Source: Ruminococcus sp. (GTDB lineage Bacteria; Bacillota; Clostridia; Oscillospirales; Acutalibacteraceae). Taken from it: a stretch of DNA of 64,000 bases. A program made the translations under genes and the position numbers. Positions 44,190 to 52,277 of this stretch are shown in pieces. Each line of letters opens with the position of its first letter. Positions within the stretch are counted from its first letter, which is position 1. The stretch is from positions 1 through 64,000 of the forward strand of contig JAFQRC010000011.1 in assembly GCA_017410265.1 (NCBI GenBank). The letters are read 5' to 3'. Under the pieces are notes generated by a model. The model was not told where the DNA came from, did not search any database, and saw nothing but the letters and a program-made list of their open reading frames with translations.

Positions 44190-44292
44190 GTAGTGGAGTA
44201 CCTCCGCGGGCTCCCGAAATTTGAATAGATAAACAGCCTTCCTTTTTCCGTGTCTTGAACAAGTCGGGAGAGGGAAGGCTGTTTGTTTGCAC
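44190..44292 (+). terminator. Terminator-bearing dispersed repeat, copy 3
   Basis: GTAGTGGAGT..GCGGGCTCCCG (44190-44216), then GAAATTTGAATAGATAAAC and a hairpin AACAGCCTTCC (44232-44242) with GGAAGGCTGTT (44273-44283), then TTGTTT. It shares 34 identical bases with the copy at 36876. Confidence 0.75.
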
Positions 44293-44346
44293 CACTCATT
44301 GCTATATTAGCTAAAGAAAAGTCTGTGTTTTTGTTCACACTATCAA

Positions 44347-44376
44347 TTGTAAATTATTGGTAGCATAAGCTATAAT
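44347..44376 (+). promoter_or_regulatory. Promoter of the first dockerin-like gene
   Basis: TTGTAA (44347-44352) and TATAAT (44371-44376), 18-base spacer. The block ATCAATTGTAAATTATTGG and the later AGTGAAACA..TTCTCAAGCG are repeated before the fourth paralogue at 49732, so both loci share a promoter and leader. Confidence 0.75.
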
Positions 44377-44540
44377 GATATCAGAAAACAAATCGTAAAA
44401 CGAGAATAAAATAAAATTTTTTCTCAAACCAGTGAAACACTTTGGGCTTCTCAAGCGTTTTATATATGAAGGAGTTACTTTTCTGTGAATATTTACGGTG
44501 AAAAATAAGTGTGAAAGCTTTATTTAAAGGAGGTAATATT

Positions 44541-45203
44541 ATGAAAAAAGTAATTAGCTTGGTTTTAATCTTTGTTTTTATTCTAACGGTTGCAGTTATG
44601 CCAGCATCGGCAAATATTCTTGAAAATGATGGTCATTTGTATGAAGAAAAATTTGTGTCGCGCTATTTACCAAATGAAAAAGAACCTTATTATGCTTATG
44701 ATGAGTTGTTTGTGCACACAAACGAATATGAAGAGGTTGACTGGGTGTTGGTGAGTGCATCTAAGTTGAGTGGAACAGATTTTTATATGAAGCAAGTAAT
44801 AGGGGATTGGGTGCTGGTTGCCACTTTCACTTGGTTACCATTTAATTTTAATTATGCGGTTTATGATGTTAAAAGCGAGACATTTGTTAAGTTAAACGAG
44901 GAGTGTCTGTCTGTGTATGAGGGCTTGGAGATGGTGATGAATCTCTTGCCAGAAGCCGAGTTGATAGGGGACACTGATGGAGACAAATCGCTTTCGATAT
45001 TAGATGCTACTAATATTCAAAGAGCTATTGCCCAATTATGCGAATTTGATTCAAATGATGATTTGACATTGTATTTTGATTATGGTGGAAATTTGAACTA
45101 TATATCCGACTTCAACCGTGACGGTGAGCGCAGTGTCTTAGACGCAACCGCTATCCAGATGAAGCTTGCAAAAGTAGAGGACACGACCCTGATGGTGTTC
45201 TAG
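44541..45203 (+). CDS. Secreted dockerin-like protein 1
   Basis: A 220-residue precursor. The signal peptide is about 1-27 (...VMPASA). The middle domain is unknown and shares YAYDELFVH and DWVLV with its paralogues. The C-terminal 75 residues hold two calcium-loop/helix repeats of dockerin type: DTDGDKSLSILDATNIQRAI and DFNRDGERSVLDATAIQMKL. Dockerins bind cohesin modules of scaffold proteins on the surface; no cohesin gene is in the window. AAAGGAGGT precedes ATG 44541. Its end TTLMVF differs from the KVEDTA(T)E end of the others and marks a recombination joint. Confidence 0.85.
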   Translation: MKKVISLVLIFVFILTVAVMPASANILENDGHLYEEKFVSRYLPNEKEPYYAYDELFVHTNEYEEVDWVLVSASKLSGTDFYMKQVIGDWVLVATFTWLPFNFNYAVYDVKSETFVKLNEECLSVYEGLEMVMNLLPEAELIGDTDGDKSLSILDATNIQRAIAQLCEFDSNDDLTLYFDYGGNLNYISDFNRDGERSVLDATAIQMKLAKVEDTTLMVF

Positions 45204-45352
45204 TGGCTGTTAGCGATTACCAATATGATAAGAAGCAGTTTATTCGTTATAAACCATTGAAAGCAGGCAGTTATAATGCCATAATTACCCGAAGTTATAC
45301 TGGTGCTCCTGCATATTATCCATCGTTAGCACTAGTTCACTGTATAAAATAA
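45182..45352 (+). pseudogene. Stranded 3' end of another gene fused behind dockerin-like gene 1
   Basis: In another frame an open stretch continues as HDPDGVLVAVSDYQYDK, RYKPLKAGSYNAIITRSYTG and PSLALVHCIK to TAA 45350-45352. It has no start or ribosome site of its own and reads like the C-terminal end of a secreted protein. It was probably joined to the dockerin-like gene by recombination within the conserved 3' end. Confidence 0.5.
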
Positions 45353-45369
45353 AAAGAGAGGTGTTTTAT

Positions 45370-46038
45370 ATGACAAAAAGAATAATATCACTAATAATTA
45401 CTATGGTTATTCTTGTTACTATAACAACGATAACAGCTTATGCCGGAGAGAATTATAACAAAACAGAGAAACAGTTCCTTTTCGAAGATGTTATATCTGA
45501 TGTTTACCCTGCTTATTATTATGATGAAGTATATTATCATCATGTTGACGAGAACGACCAAAATAGCGATATAGACTGGGCAATTGTTTATTGCAGTACA
45601 GGTCAAGGCGCACCTAGTGGTATTGCGGTAGTAGTGGCAGATCGTGTTGTTTTAGCGAATAGTAGGGATTTATATTATACAGTGGGTTGGGCTATATATG
45701 ACGCTGATTTACATGAAATCATTTCCATTGACGCAGTAGATCCAGCTAACTATGACGATTTTGAAAAAGGTCTCGAAGAAGCGAAAATTGGAAATCCATT
45801 GGGTGATGCAAACCTAGATGGTACGCTAAGTGTTTTGGATGCAACCTACATTCAGCGTGCCATGGCTAGGTTATGTGAATTCAGCCAAGAAGATGTAATC
45901 AGTGGTCTTTCTTCTATTTATTATGGCAGACCTCTTGACTATATATCTGATATAGACGGAGACGGCGAGCGTAGTGTTTTCGACGCAACCGCTATCCAGA
46001 TGAAGCTTGCAAAAGTAGAAGACACAGCTATCGAATAA
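45370..46038 (+). CDS. Secreted dockerin-like protein 2
   Basis: A 222-residue precursor with a signal peptide (about 1-27, ...TAYAGE), an acidic unknown domain (AYYYDEVYYHHVDEN, DWAIVYCS), and a C-terminal dockerin-like pair: DANLDGTLSVLDATYIQRAM and DIDGDGERSVFDATAIQMKL. Aromatic Tyr-rich stretches characterise the middle domain. AGAGAGGTG lies before ATG 45370. It is followed by gene 3 after 46 bases, so the two are cotranscribed. Confidence 0.87.
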   Translation: MTKRIISLIITMVILVTITTITAYAGENYNKTEKQFLFEDVISDVYPAYYYDEVYYHHVDENDQNSDIDWAIVYCSTGQGAPSGIAVVVADRVVLANSRDLYYTVGWAIYDADLHEIISIDAVDPANYDDFEKGLEEAKIGNPLGDANLDGTLSVLDATYIQRAMARLCEFSQEDVISGLSSIYYGRPLDYISDIDGDGERSVFDATAIQMKLAKVEDTAIE

Positions 46039-46084
46039 TATGTTTAGCCACGCGCAAAAAGAAATCAACAAAGGAGCTGATATT

Positions 46085-46789
46085 ATGAAAAAAATATTAA
46101 GTATAGCACTTGCAATAATTATGATGCTTTCAATCGTAGTTGTACCAGTTTACGCAGAAGAACAAGTTAACGAAAAACAGTATTTGTATTATGATAAATT
46201 CTACAATGATTGGGTTACCAAAAATGTCATTCATGATTATGATAGTTTTTTAGAAGATAGAAGGTACGATGAAATATATTACTATTATGAAAATGAAACA
46301 GACGAAGAACCTGCTTGGGCTTTAGTAAAAGGAATAATTACAACTCAAATGTGGGAGCGTAAATATGGCACCAATGTAGGTGAAAGAATAATATGGATAG
46401 AAGGCGGAGACGATTATAGTACTAGCGGGCATTTTGTGTATGTTACTGAACTTGATGAGTTTATTCCGCTCAAACAATCGCAAATGGATAGAATCACAGA
46501 ATATTGCAGTGATTTTGTAAAAGTGATAGAAGAAAATGAATATGGTCAGTTGGTTGGAGATATTAACGAAAGTGGTGATTTGGATATCATTGATGCGACA
46601 TGTATTCAGCGATATCTTGCAGGGCATAAAGAATCAACAGATGGATATCTACTTGGTTACTTTATGTTTGTATATAGTTCATCTGTTGATATTTCTGACT
46701 TCGACCGCGATGGCGAAACAACAATCTTCGACGCTACCGCTATCCAGATGAAGCTTGCTAAAATCGAAGACACAGCCACTACAGAATAA
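46085..46789 (+). CDS. Secreted dockerin-like protein 3
   Basis: A 234-residue precursor with a signal peptide (...VVPVYAEE), a Tyr- and acid-rich middle domain (YDEIYYYYENETDEE, AWALVKG), and a C-terminal dockerin-like pair: DINESGDLDIIDATCIQRYL and DFDRDGETTIFDATAIQMKL. The first loop has Ser-Gly where the others have Asp-Gly, so calcium binding in that loop may be weaker. AAAGGAGCT precedes ATG 46085. A terminator follows. Confidence 0.87.
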   Translation: MKKILSIALAIIMMLSIVVVPVYAEEQVNEKQYLYYDKFYNDWVTKNVIHDYDSFLEDRRYDEIYYYYENETDEEPAWALVKGIITTQMWERKYGTNVGERIIWIEGGDDYSTSGHFVYVTELDEFIPLKQSQMDRITEYCSDFVKVIEENEYGQLVGDINESGDLDIIDATCIQRYLAGHKESTDGYLLGYFMFVYSSSVDISDFDRDGETTIFDATAIQMKLAKIEDTATTE

Positions 46790-46820
46790 GTGCTTTTTAT
46801 TGAAATCAAAATGCTGAAAA

Positions 46821-46855
46821 AACAGCCTTCGGGGTGACCTGAGGGCTGTTTTTAT
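46821..46855 (+). terminator. Terminator of the dockerin-like gene cluster
   Basis: AACAGCCTTCGGG-GTGA-CCTGAGGGCTGTT (46821-46850), then TTTT. Confidence 0.9.
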
Positions 46856-46882
46856 ATTGTTTCATTTACTTATATTTATCTC

Positions 46883-46911
46883 TTGAAAAAATCTATGTAT
46901 AATAGTATAAT
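46883..46911 (+). promoter_or_regulatory. Promoter of proS
   Basis: TTGAAA (46883-46888) and TATAAT (46906-46911), 17-base spacer, 30 bases before ATG. The leader is too short for a T-box. Confidence 0.8.
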
Positions 46912-46940
46912 ATATTGGTTAATACAAAGGAGGGGCAAAA

Positions 46941-48380
46941 ATGGCTGATAAAAAGAAAATGGTCGAGGCTATCACCAGCCGCGACACCGATTTTGCTAAA
47001 TGGTATACTGACATCGTAAAGAAGGCTGAGCTTGTTGACTACTCAGGTGTTAAAGGCTGTATGGTTATCCGTCCTTACGGCTACGCTATCTGGGAGAACA
47101 TTCAGGCTGATTTGGATAGACGCTTCAAGGAAAAAGGACACGAGAATGTCTATATGCCGATGTTCATTCCTGAGAGCCTACTGCAGAAAGAAAAGGACCA
47201 CGTCGAGGGCTTTGCTCCTGAGTGTGCGTGGGTTACCGTTGGCGGTAGCGAGAAACTAAACGAAAGACTTTGCGTTCGCCCTACTTCAGAAACTCTTTTC
47301 TGTGAGCATTACGCAAAGGTTATCAATACTTACCGTGATTTACCAAAGCTGTATAACCAGTGGTGTTCGGTTGTAAGATGGGAGAAAACTACCCGTCCTT
47401 TCCTTAGAACCTCTGAGTTTTTATGGCAGGAAGGTCACACAATGCACGAAACTGCTAAAGAGGCTGAGGAAGAAACCCTCACAATGCTCAAGGTCTACGA
47501 GGATTTCTACAGAGAAACTCTCGCTATTCCTGCAGTGGTCGGTAAGAAAACCGAGAAAGAGAAGTTCGCGGGTGCTTTAGCAACCTACACAATCGAGCCT
47601 ATGATGCACAACGGTGTTGCGCTTCAGGGCGGTACTTCTCACTATTTCGGCGACGGCTTTGCAAGAAGCTTTGACATCACATACACAGGTAGAGATAATC
47701 AGCAACACTACCCGCACCAGACATCATGGGGTGTTTCAACCCGTATGATTGGTGCTATCATCATGGTGCATGGTGATGATGACGGCCTTGTTTTACCGCC
47801 AAAGGTATCGCCGATTCAGGTTGCTATTATTCCTATCGCTACTCATAAAGAGGGCGTGCTCGAAAAGGGCAAGGAGCTTTATGACCGACTCAAATCTCAG
47901 TTTAGAGTCAAGTACGACGATTCTGACCAGTCACCTGGCTGGAAATTTAGTCAGTATGAGATGAAGGGTGTTCCTGTACGAGTAGAGCTTGGTCCTAAAG
48001 ATATCGAGAAAAACCAGTGCGTTATCGTGCGTCGTGACACAAGAGAGAAGCTTTTTGTTTCTCTTGATAACCTCGAAGTTGAGGTTGAAAAGGCGCTTGA
48101 GGCTGTGCACGACGGTATGTATCAGCGCGCTTTAAAGAATATGCAGGAAAAGACCTTTGTTGCTACCACTTTCGATGAGTTTGTAAAAACTGCTGAAGAA
48201 AACCCAGGCTTTATCAAGGCTATGTGGTGTGGCGATAAAGAGTGCGAAGAAAAATTAAAGGAAGTTACAGGTGGCGTAAAGAGCCGTTGTATTCCGTTTG
48301 AAGAAGAGCATCTTTCTGATAAATGCGTGTGCTGCGGCAAAGAAGCTAAGCACATGGTTTACTGGGGCAAGCAGTACTAA
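46941..48380 (+). CDS. proS: Proline--tRNA ligase (short, archaeal/eukaryotic-like type)
   Basis: A 479-residue class II synthetase that charges tRNA-Pro. [20 protein letters not shown] is motif 1, [22 protein letters not shown] is motif 2, and the motif 3 Arg follows [25 protein letters not shown]. The C-terminal extension ends in [18 protein letters not shown], the zinc-type tail of this class. The bacterial-type editing insertion is absent. The stop codon is the first three bases of repeat copy D. Confidence 0.97.
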   Translation: MADKKKMVEAITSRDTDFAKWYTDIVKKAELVDYSGVKGCMVIRPYGYAIWENIQADLDRRFKEKGHENVYMPMFIPESLLQKEKDHVEGFAPECAWVTVGGSEKLNERLCVRPTSETLFCEHYAKVINTYRDLPKLYNQWCSVVRWEKTTRPFLRTSEFLWQEGHTMHETAKEAEEETLTMLKVYEDFYRETLAIPAVVGKKTEKEKFAGALATYTIEPMMHNGVALQGGTSHYFGDGFARSFDITYTGRDNQQHYPHQTSWGVSTRMIGAIIMVHGDDDGLVLPPKVSPIQVAIIPIATHKEGVLEKGKELYDRLKSQFRVKYDDSDQSPGWKFSQYEMKGVPVRVELGPKDIEKNQCVIVRRDTREKLFVSLDNLEVEVEKALEAVHDGMYQRALKNMQEKTFVATTFDEFVKTAEENPGFIKAMWCGDKECEEKLKEVTGGVKSRCIPFEEEHLSDKCVCCGKEAKHMVYWGKQY

Positions 48381-48580
48381 GAGCCGAGGTCCGTAGCCCT
48401 CGAAATCTAAGAGCCGAGCGTTCGAGCCTTTCGATTTTTAATGCGACCGAGTACCGCGCGTTAAAAAATCAAGGAAATGTTCTACTCCTTGATTTTAGCA
48501 AGCGGTAGAGGAGCAGTAGAAAATCGAAAGAGAAGCGAGAACGAGCGAGGCTTGATATCGCTGTCGCAGACCAAATTGTC
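48378..48580 (-). repeat. Structured intergenic repeat, copy D (reverse orientation)
   Basis: Begins TAAGAGCCGAGGTCCG at the proS stop codon and ends near GATATCGCTGTCGCAGACC. The outer stem pairs CTTTCGATTTT (48428-48438) with AAAATCGAAAG (48520-48530). The inner stem pairs AAAATCAAGGA (48465-48475) with TCCTTGATTTT (48486-48496). Compared with copy A both stems carry paired base changes. A second inner copy of the end motif (TAAGAGCCGAGCG) lies at about 48408. Confidence 0.7.
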
Positions 48581-48683
48581 CGAGGCTTTAAGCCTTCAAA
48601 TAACTTGCGGTTTGCTAAATTACTTCGTAGCTAAATATTTGCTTTTGCAAATGCTAAAGATTTTTTGTAAAGGAGGCGGGAAA
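48581..48683 (-). repeat. Partial repeat copy before metA
   Basis: CGAGGCTTTAAGCCTTCAAATAACTTGC shares its last 15 bases (CTTCAAATAACTTGC) with copy C at 37671. The rest up to the metA ribosome site is A+T-rich, with no gene. Confidence 0.45.
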
Positions 48684-49634
48684 ATGCCGATTAAAGTATC
48701 AAACGACCTTCCGGCTACTAAAATTTTAGAGTCTGAAAATATATTTGTTATGCCTGAAAAGCGAGCTATAAGTCAGGATATCCGTCCGCTGAAGATTATA
48801 ATAGTAAATCTTATGCCGACGAAAATCGTCACTGAAACTCAGCTTCTGAGATTGCTCGGCAACTCACCGCTTCAGGTGGACATCGAGCTTTTGCAGATGG
48901 CTACTCATAAGAGTAAAAATACATCTAAAAAGCACCTGACAACCTTCTACAAAACCTTTGATGAGATAAAGGACCAGAAGTTTGACGGAATGATTGTTAC
49001 GGGTGCTCCTGTTGAGCTACTCGATTTCGAGGATGTTGACTACTGGGACGAGCTCACTGAGATTTTTGACTGGGCTAAGAAGAATGTGTACTCGACACTT
49101 TACATCTGCTGGGGAGCGCAGGCGGGGCTTTATCATCACTACGGTGTGAAAAAAATCACCTATGATAAGAAGCTCAGCGGTGTGTATCGCCACCGCCCGC
49201 TAAATCCGCTTCATCCGTTGCTTCGAGGCTTTGACGATGTTTTCTACTGTCCTCATTCCAGAAACACAGGTGTCAACAAGGCTGATTTAGAGAGCATAGA
49301 AGAGCTCGAAATTTTAGCTGCGGGTGATCTCACAGGCGTGTCGATTGTGAGTAACAAAAACGGCAGACAGTTCTTCATCTTAGGTCACTTTGAGTACGAC
49401 GCTGACACTCTCGCAAACGAGTATTACCGCGACAAGAACAAGGGACTAAACCCTGAAATCCCGCGTAATTACTTCCCTGATAACGATGTCACCAAAAAAC
49501 CTGTGATGGTGTGGCGCAGTAGTGCGGCTCTGCTTTACTACAACTGGCTTAACTACTATCTCTATCAGCAGACTCCGTACGATTTAGAGGACTTAAAAAA
49601 GCTCTACGACGAGAGTGCTCAAACAGAGAAATAA
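48684..49634 (+). CDS. metA: Homoserine O-acyltransferase
   Basis: A 316-residue enzyme that acylates homoserine in methionine synthesis. [20 protein letters not shown] opens it; [21 protein letters not shown], the catalytic Cys in [24 protein letters not shown] and the His-Glu pair in LGHFEYD are all present. Most Firmicutes MetA enzymes use acetyl-CoA rather than succinyl-CoA; which is used here is not settled by sequence. ATG 48684 follows AAAGGAGGCGG; an upstream in-frame extension lies in repeat DNA. Confidence 0.96.
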   Translation: MPIKVSNDLPATKILESENIFVMPEKRAISQDIRPLKIIIVNLMPTKIVTETQLLRLLGNSPLQVDIELLQMATHKSKNTSKKHLTTFYKTFDEIKDQKFDGMIVTGAPVELLDFEDVDYWDELTEIFDWAKKNVYSTLYICWGAQAGLYHHYGVKKITYDKKLSGVYRHRPLNPLHPLLRGFDDVFYCPHSRNTGVNKADLESIEELEILAAGDLTGVSIVSNKNGRQFFILGHFEYDADTLANEYYRDKNKGLNPEIPRNYFPDNDVTKKPVMVWRSSAALLYYNWLNYYLYQQTPYDLEDLKKLYDESAQTEK

Positions 49635-49640
49635 AAGACT

Positions 49641-49669
49641 AAAGGCTACCTTTTTTGGTAGCCTTTTTT
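49641..49669 (+). terminator. Terminator of metA
   Basis: AAAGGCTACC-TTTTTT-GGTAGCCTTT (49641-49666), then TTT. Confidence 0.9.
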
Positions 49670-49731
49670 GTATATAAAGTATCTTGTTATTATAGACAAA
49701 CTGAAGAAGAAATTTATGGCTATAATATCAA

Positions 49732-49761
49732 TTGTAAATTATTGGTATCGTAAGCTATAAT
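49732..49761 (+). promoter_or_regulatory. Promoter of dockerin-like gene 4
   Basis: TTGTAA (49732-49737) and TATAAT (49756-49761), 18-base spacer; near-copy of the promoter at 44347 including the downstream leader. Confidence 0.75.
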
Positions 49762-49827
49762 AAAATTAGAAGAAAAATATAATTAGTGAAACATTTTGAG
49801 TTTCTCAAGCGAAAAGGAGTCGATATT

Positions 49828-50763
49828 ATGAAAAAAATAATGAGTTTATTACTTATCTTAGTTATGGTGATGTCAATGTCACTTTTTAATGTGTCGGCTA
49901 TTGAAGGTGTGGTTCATGACGAAAATGACTTTAAAGATGACTGTATTCTTCTTGTTGTCAACGATAGTAGTTATGAGGTTACCCTACAAAATCTCTCACA
50001 GTATGGTGTGATTGAGATTGACGATCATCTATCCCATATTGGTGTATATATTCTCACTCTTGATAAGCACGACCACGATAATACCCGAAGTGTTGCAGAA
50101 GCTCTAAATAATGCAAGTGAAGGCAGATATGTTGCTGAGTTGAATTACAGGATGTATCCTGCTGATACGCCGGTTAAGGAGCCTACAGAGGAGGAACTTC
50201 GTCAGAGATTCGTGGAATACTTAGGCATACCTTCTGATGTTGAGTACACCTATAGCGGACCTCTTTACTCTCACTACGAAGACTCAGCACAGACTCCATC
50301 GTGGGTTTTAGTTTACGGGTTTGGAGGCTCGTTTTTGTCTTATAATATGCTCTTTGGTGTGTTCGGTGATTACTATATATATGGATGTTCATCAAGACCA
50401 TCGAATTTTAATTACCATGTCTATATAACTGATGAACAAAAGTTCTACTCGTTAGAGAACGCGTGGAGCAATAATATTTGCTCTAAGGAAGAAATATTCA
50501 CCCGGTATCTTATGCCGGAAAATTATGCTTACCTGATAGGTGATGCGAATAATGACGGTCAGCTGTCTGTTTTAGATGCAACCATTATTCAGCAAGCAGA
50601 AGCTAAAATAAGTTTTCTCGATGATTGGTTTACCGCATTACAAGTCTATGGCGATAAGATAGTGTTTTCAACTGATTTTAACCGTGACGGCGAGCGCAGT
50701 GTCTTAGACGCAACAGCTATCCAGATGAAGCTTGCTAAGGTAGAGGACACAGCTACAGAATAA
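49828..50763 (+). CDS. Secreted dockerin-like protein 4 with an I9-like N-terminal region
   Basis: A 311-residue precursor: signal peptide (about 1-25, ...FNVSA), then a region of about 95 residues (CILLVVNDSSYEVTLQNLSQ.., HIGVYILTLDK.., EGRYVAELNYRMYPAD) that resembles the inhibitor-I9/subtilisin prodomain fold, then the same unknown domain as its paralogues (SWVLVYGF, NFNYHVYITDEQKFYSL), and the dockerin-like pair DANNDGQLSVLDATIIQQAE and DFNRDGERSVLDATAIQMKL. There is no protease domain. AAAAGGAGT precedes ATG 49828. It ends KVEDTATE. Confidence 0.85.
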   Translation: MKKIMSLLLILVMVMSMSLFNVSAIEGVVHDENDFKDDCILLVVNDSSYEVTLQNLSQYGVIEIDDHLSHIGVYILTLDKHDHDNTRSVAEALNNASEGRYVAELNYRMYPADTPVKEPTEEELRQRFVEYLGIPSDVEYTYSGPLYSHYEDSAQTPSWVLVYGFGGSFLSYNMLFGVFGDYYIYGCSSRPSNFNYHVYITDEQKFYSLENAWSNNICSKEEIFTRYLMPENYAYLIGDANNDGQLSVLDATIIQQAEAKISFLDDWFTALQVYGDKIVFSTDFNRDGERSVLDATAIQMKLAKVEDTATE

Positions 50764-50780
50764 AATACTTGTTGATACAA

Positions 50781-50815
50781 TTAACCCGCAGGAATTATCC
50801 TGCGGGGTAATTTTG
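50781..50815 (+). terminator. Terminator of dockerin-like gene 4
   Basis: CCCGCAGGA-ATTA-TCCTGCGGG (50785-50806) extended by TTA/TAA, then TTTTG. Confidence 0.9.
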
Positions 50816-50828
50816 TGCGTAAAAACCA

Positions 50829-50849
50829 ATGGTCTTGTCAATCTACTTG
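50829..50849 (+). repeat. GGTCTTRTCRAYCTAYWTG repeat, third copy
   Basis: Matches the two copies near 32661 and 32721 at most positions; all three are intergenic. No function is evident. Confidence 0.5.
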
Positions 50850-50853
50850 AAAA

Positions 50854-50878
50854 AGTCTCCCTCTGACGAGGGAGATTT
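50854..50878 (-). terminator. Terminator of the spoIIA operon
   Basis: CTCCCTC-TGAC-GAGGGAG core (50857-50874); on the minus strand it is followed by TTTTT. It touches the spoIIAC stop codon. Confidence 0.85.
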
Positions 50879-51529
50879 TTATGTCATCTTCTCTCGCATA
50901 AGAGCGAGAATTTTCTTTTCTTTTCTCGAGATTTGCACCTGAGTAGTGTTTAGCTCTTTTGCAGTTTCAGTCTGGGTTTTGTGCTTGAAATAGCGTAGCG
51001 TGATGAGCTGTTTATCATAGTCGCTAAGGGAAGAAATAATATCTCTCAGCGACATTTTCTCGATGATGTTGTCCTCAATCGAAACTGTGGGGATGTCGAG
51101 TGTCTTTTCGCCGTCGTCAGTGTGAGCTGTCAGCGACATCACGGGTGTTGAGAGTGAGAGCGCTTCGCTTGCTTTGAAAGCATCTACCCCGAGCTTCTCT
51201 GAAAGCAGAGAAATCGGGATATCAGCGCCGTGCTCGCTTTTGTATTCATCGGCGATTTTTGAAGCTTTTATAGAGAGCTCTTTGAGGCTTCGGCTGACTT
51301 TTATCATACCGCCATCTCTGAAAAGCCTTTTTATTTCGCCGAGTATAACGGGCACTGCGTAGGTCGAGAGCTTGTACCCCAAAGATTCGTCAAAATTGTC
51401 GATAGCTTTGATAAGCCCCACACAGCCTGTGGAGTACAGGTCGTCGTAGTCTATCCCGCGACCTGTAAATTTCTTAGCGCAGGAGTGCACCAGCCCTAAA
51501 TTCTGCTTTATCAGCTCATCTCTTGTCAT
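50879..51529 (-). CDS. spoIIAC: Sporulation sigma factor SigF
   Basis: A 216-residue sigma-70-family factor, the first forespore-specific one. Region 2 is GRGIDYDDLYSTGCVGLIKAIDNFD and GYKLSTYAVPVILGEIKRLFRDGG. Region 3 follows, and region 4 includes DKQLITLRYFKHKTQTETAKEL and TTQVQISRKEKKIL. It stands behind spoIIAA and spoIIAB, which identifies it as SigF rather than SigG. ATG 51529 overlaps the end of spoIIAB by 14 bases; GTG 51538 is possible. Confidence 0.95.
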   Translation of the reverse strand: MTRDELIKQNLGLVHSCAKKFTGRGIDYDDLYSTGCVGLIKAIDNFDESLGYKLSTYAVPVILGEIKRLFRDGGMIKVSRSLKELSIKASKIADEYKSEHGADIPISLLSEKLGVDAFKASEALSLSTPVMSLTAHTDDGEKTLDIPTVSIEDNIIEKMSLRDIISSLSDYDKQLITLRYFKHKTQTETAKELNTTQVQISRKEKKILALMREKMT

Positions 51530-51959
51530 AGCCTGCACGATAAAGTGTTTTCTCCATAGTGACGGTTGTGCCCGAGCCTAGCTTTGAGCGGACAGATATT
51601 TTATCCATAAAGCTCTGCATAACCGCAAATCCGAGTCCTGCACGCTCATCATTTGAGGTAGTAAAAAGCGGTTCCATAGCCTGTTTTACATCCTCGATTC
51701 CGACGCCTTTGTCGCGGATTTTTATGATGATTTTGTTGTTATCGGTGATTTTCACATTTATGTAGACAGTGCCTATCGAGTCTGGATAGGCGTGGACTGT
51801 GCAGTTAGTGACCGCTTCGGATACGGCGGTTTTTATGTCAGCGAGCTCTGCGATAGTCGGGTCAAGGCACAGTATAAATGCCGACACCGCCGAGCGCGCA
51901 AAGCTTTCGTTGGAGCTTTTTGATTTGAAATTGAAATTCACTTCGTTAACTATGTTCAT
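51516..51959 (-). CDS. spoIIAB: Anti-sigma F factor and serine kinase
   Basis: A 147-residue GHKL ATPase that holds SigF inactive and phosphorylates SpoIIAA. The N box is DIKTAVSEAVTNCTVHAYPD, G1 is RDKGVGIEDVKQAM and G2 is RAGLGFAVMQSFMD. Its start shares one base with the spoIIAA stop codon, giving tight coupling. Confidence 0.96.
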   Translation of the reverse strand: MNIVNEVNFNFKSKSSNESFARSAVSAFILCLDPTIAELADIKTAVSEAVTNCTVHAYPDSIGTVYINVKITDNNKIIIKIRDKGVGIEDVKQAMEPLFTTSNDERAGLGFAVMQSFMDKISVRSKLGSGTTVTMEKTLYRAGYDKR

Positions 51960-52261
51960 TATAGCACCCCCAATGAGTCAATCCCCGAAAGGCTGATGAT
52001 TTTCTGCAGATTCTGCGGTATGTTTATCACTCTGAGCTTTCCGCCAAGCAGCGAGATGTTGCGGTACCGCCCCATAATAAGTCCTATCCCCGAGCTGTCC
52101 ATAAACGACACGTGAGAGAAGTCTAAGTGGAGTTCTTTTGGCCTGAGATTTTCTGTCTGTCCGTCGATTTTCTGTCTTATCGACGGGGCACGGTGGTGGT
52201 CGATTTCGCCGTAGATTTTAGCTGTGAGTATTTCGTTTTCTAGCGTTGTTTCTACTGTCAT
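51959..52261 (-). CDS. spoIIAA: Anti-anti-sigma F factor
   Basis: A 100-residue STAS-domain protein that frees SigF when unphosphorylated. The phospho-acceptor Ser is in VSFMDSSGIGLIMGRY, and GEIDHHRAPSIRQKID is the usual N-terminal signature. It is first in the operon. AAGGAAGTG precedes ATG 52261. Confidence 0.96.
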   Translation of the reverse strand: MTVETTLENEILTAKIYGEIDHHRAPSIRQKIDGQTENLRPKELHLDFSHVSFMDSSGIGLIMGRYRNISLLGGKLRVINIPQNLQKIISLSGIDSLGVL

Positions 52262-52277
52262 ATTTTCACTTCCTTGT

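Noticed and set aside
46789..46940. T-box or other tRNA-sensing leader ahead of proS
   Set aside because: The promoter lies only 30 bases before the start codon, leaving no room for a T-box structure.
48477..48683. In-frame N-terminal extension of metA
   Set aside because: It lies in repeat DNA, lacks a ribosome site, and MetA proteins begin at [11 protein letters not shown] with AAAGGAGGCGG just upstream.
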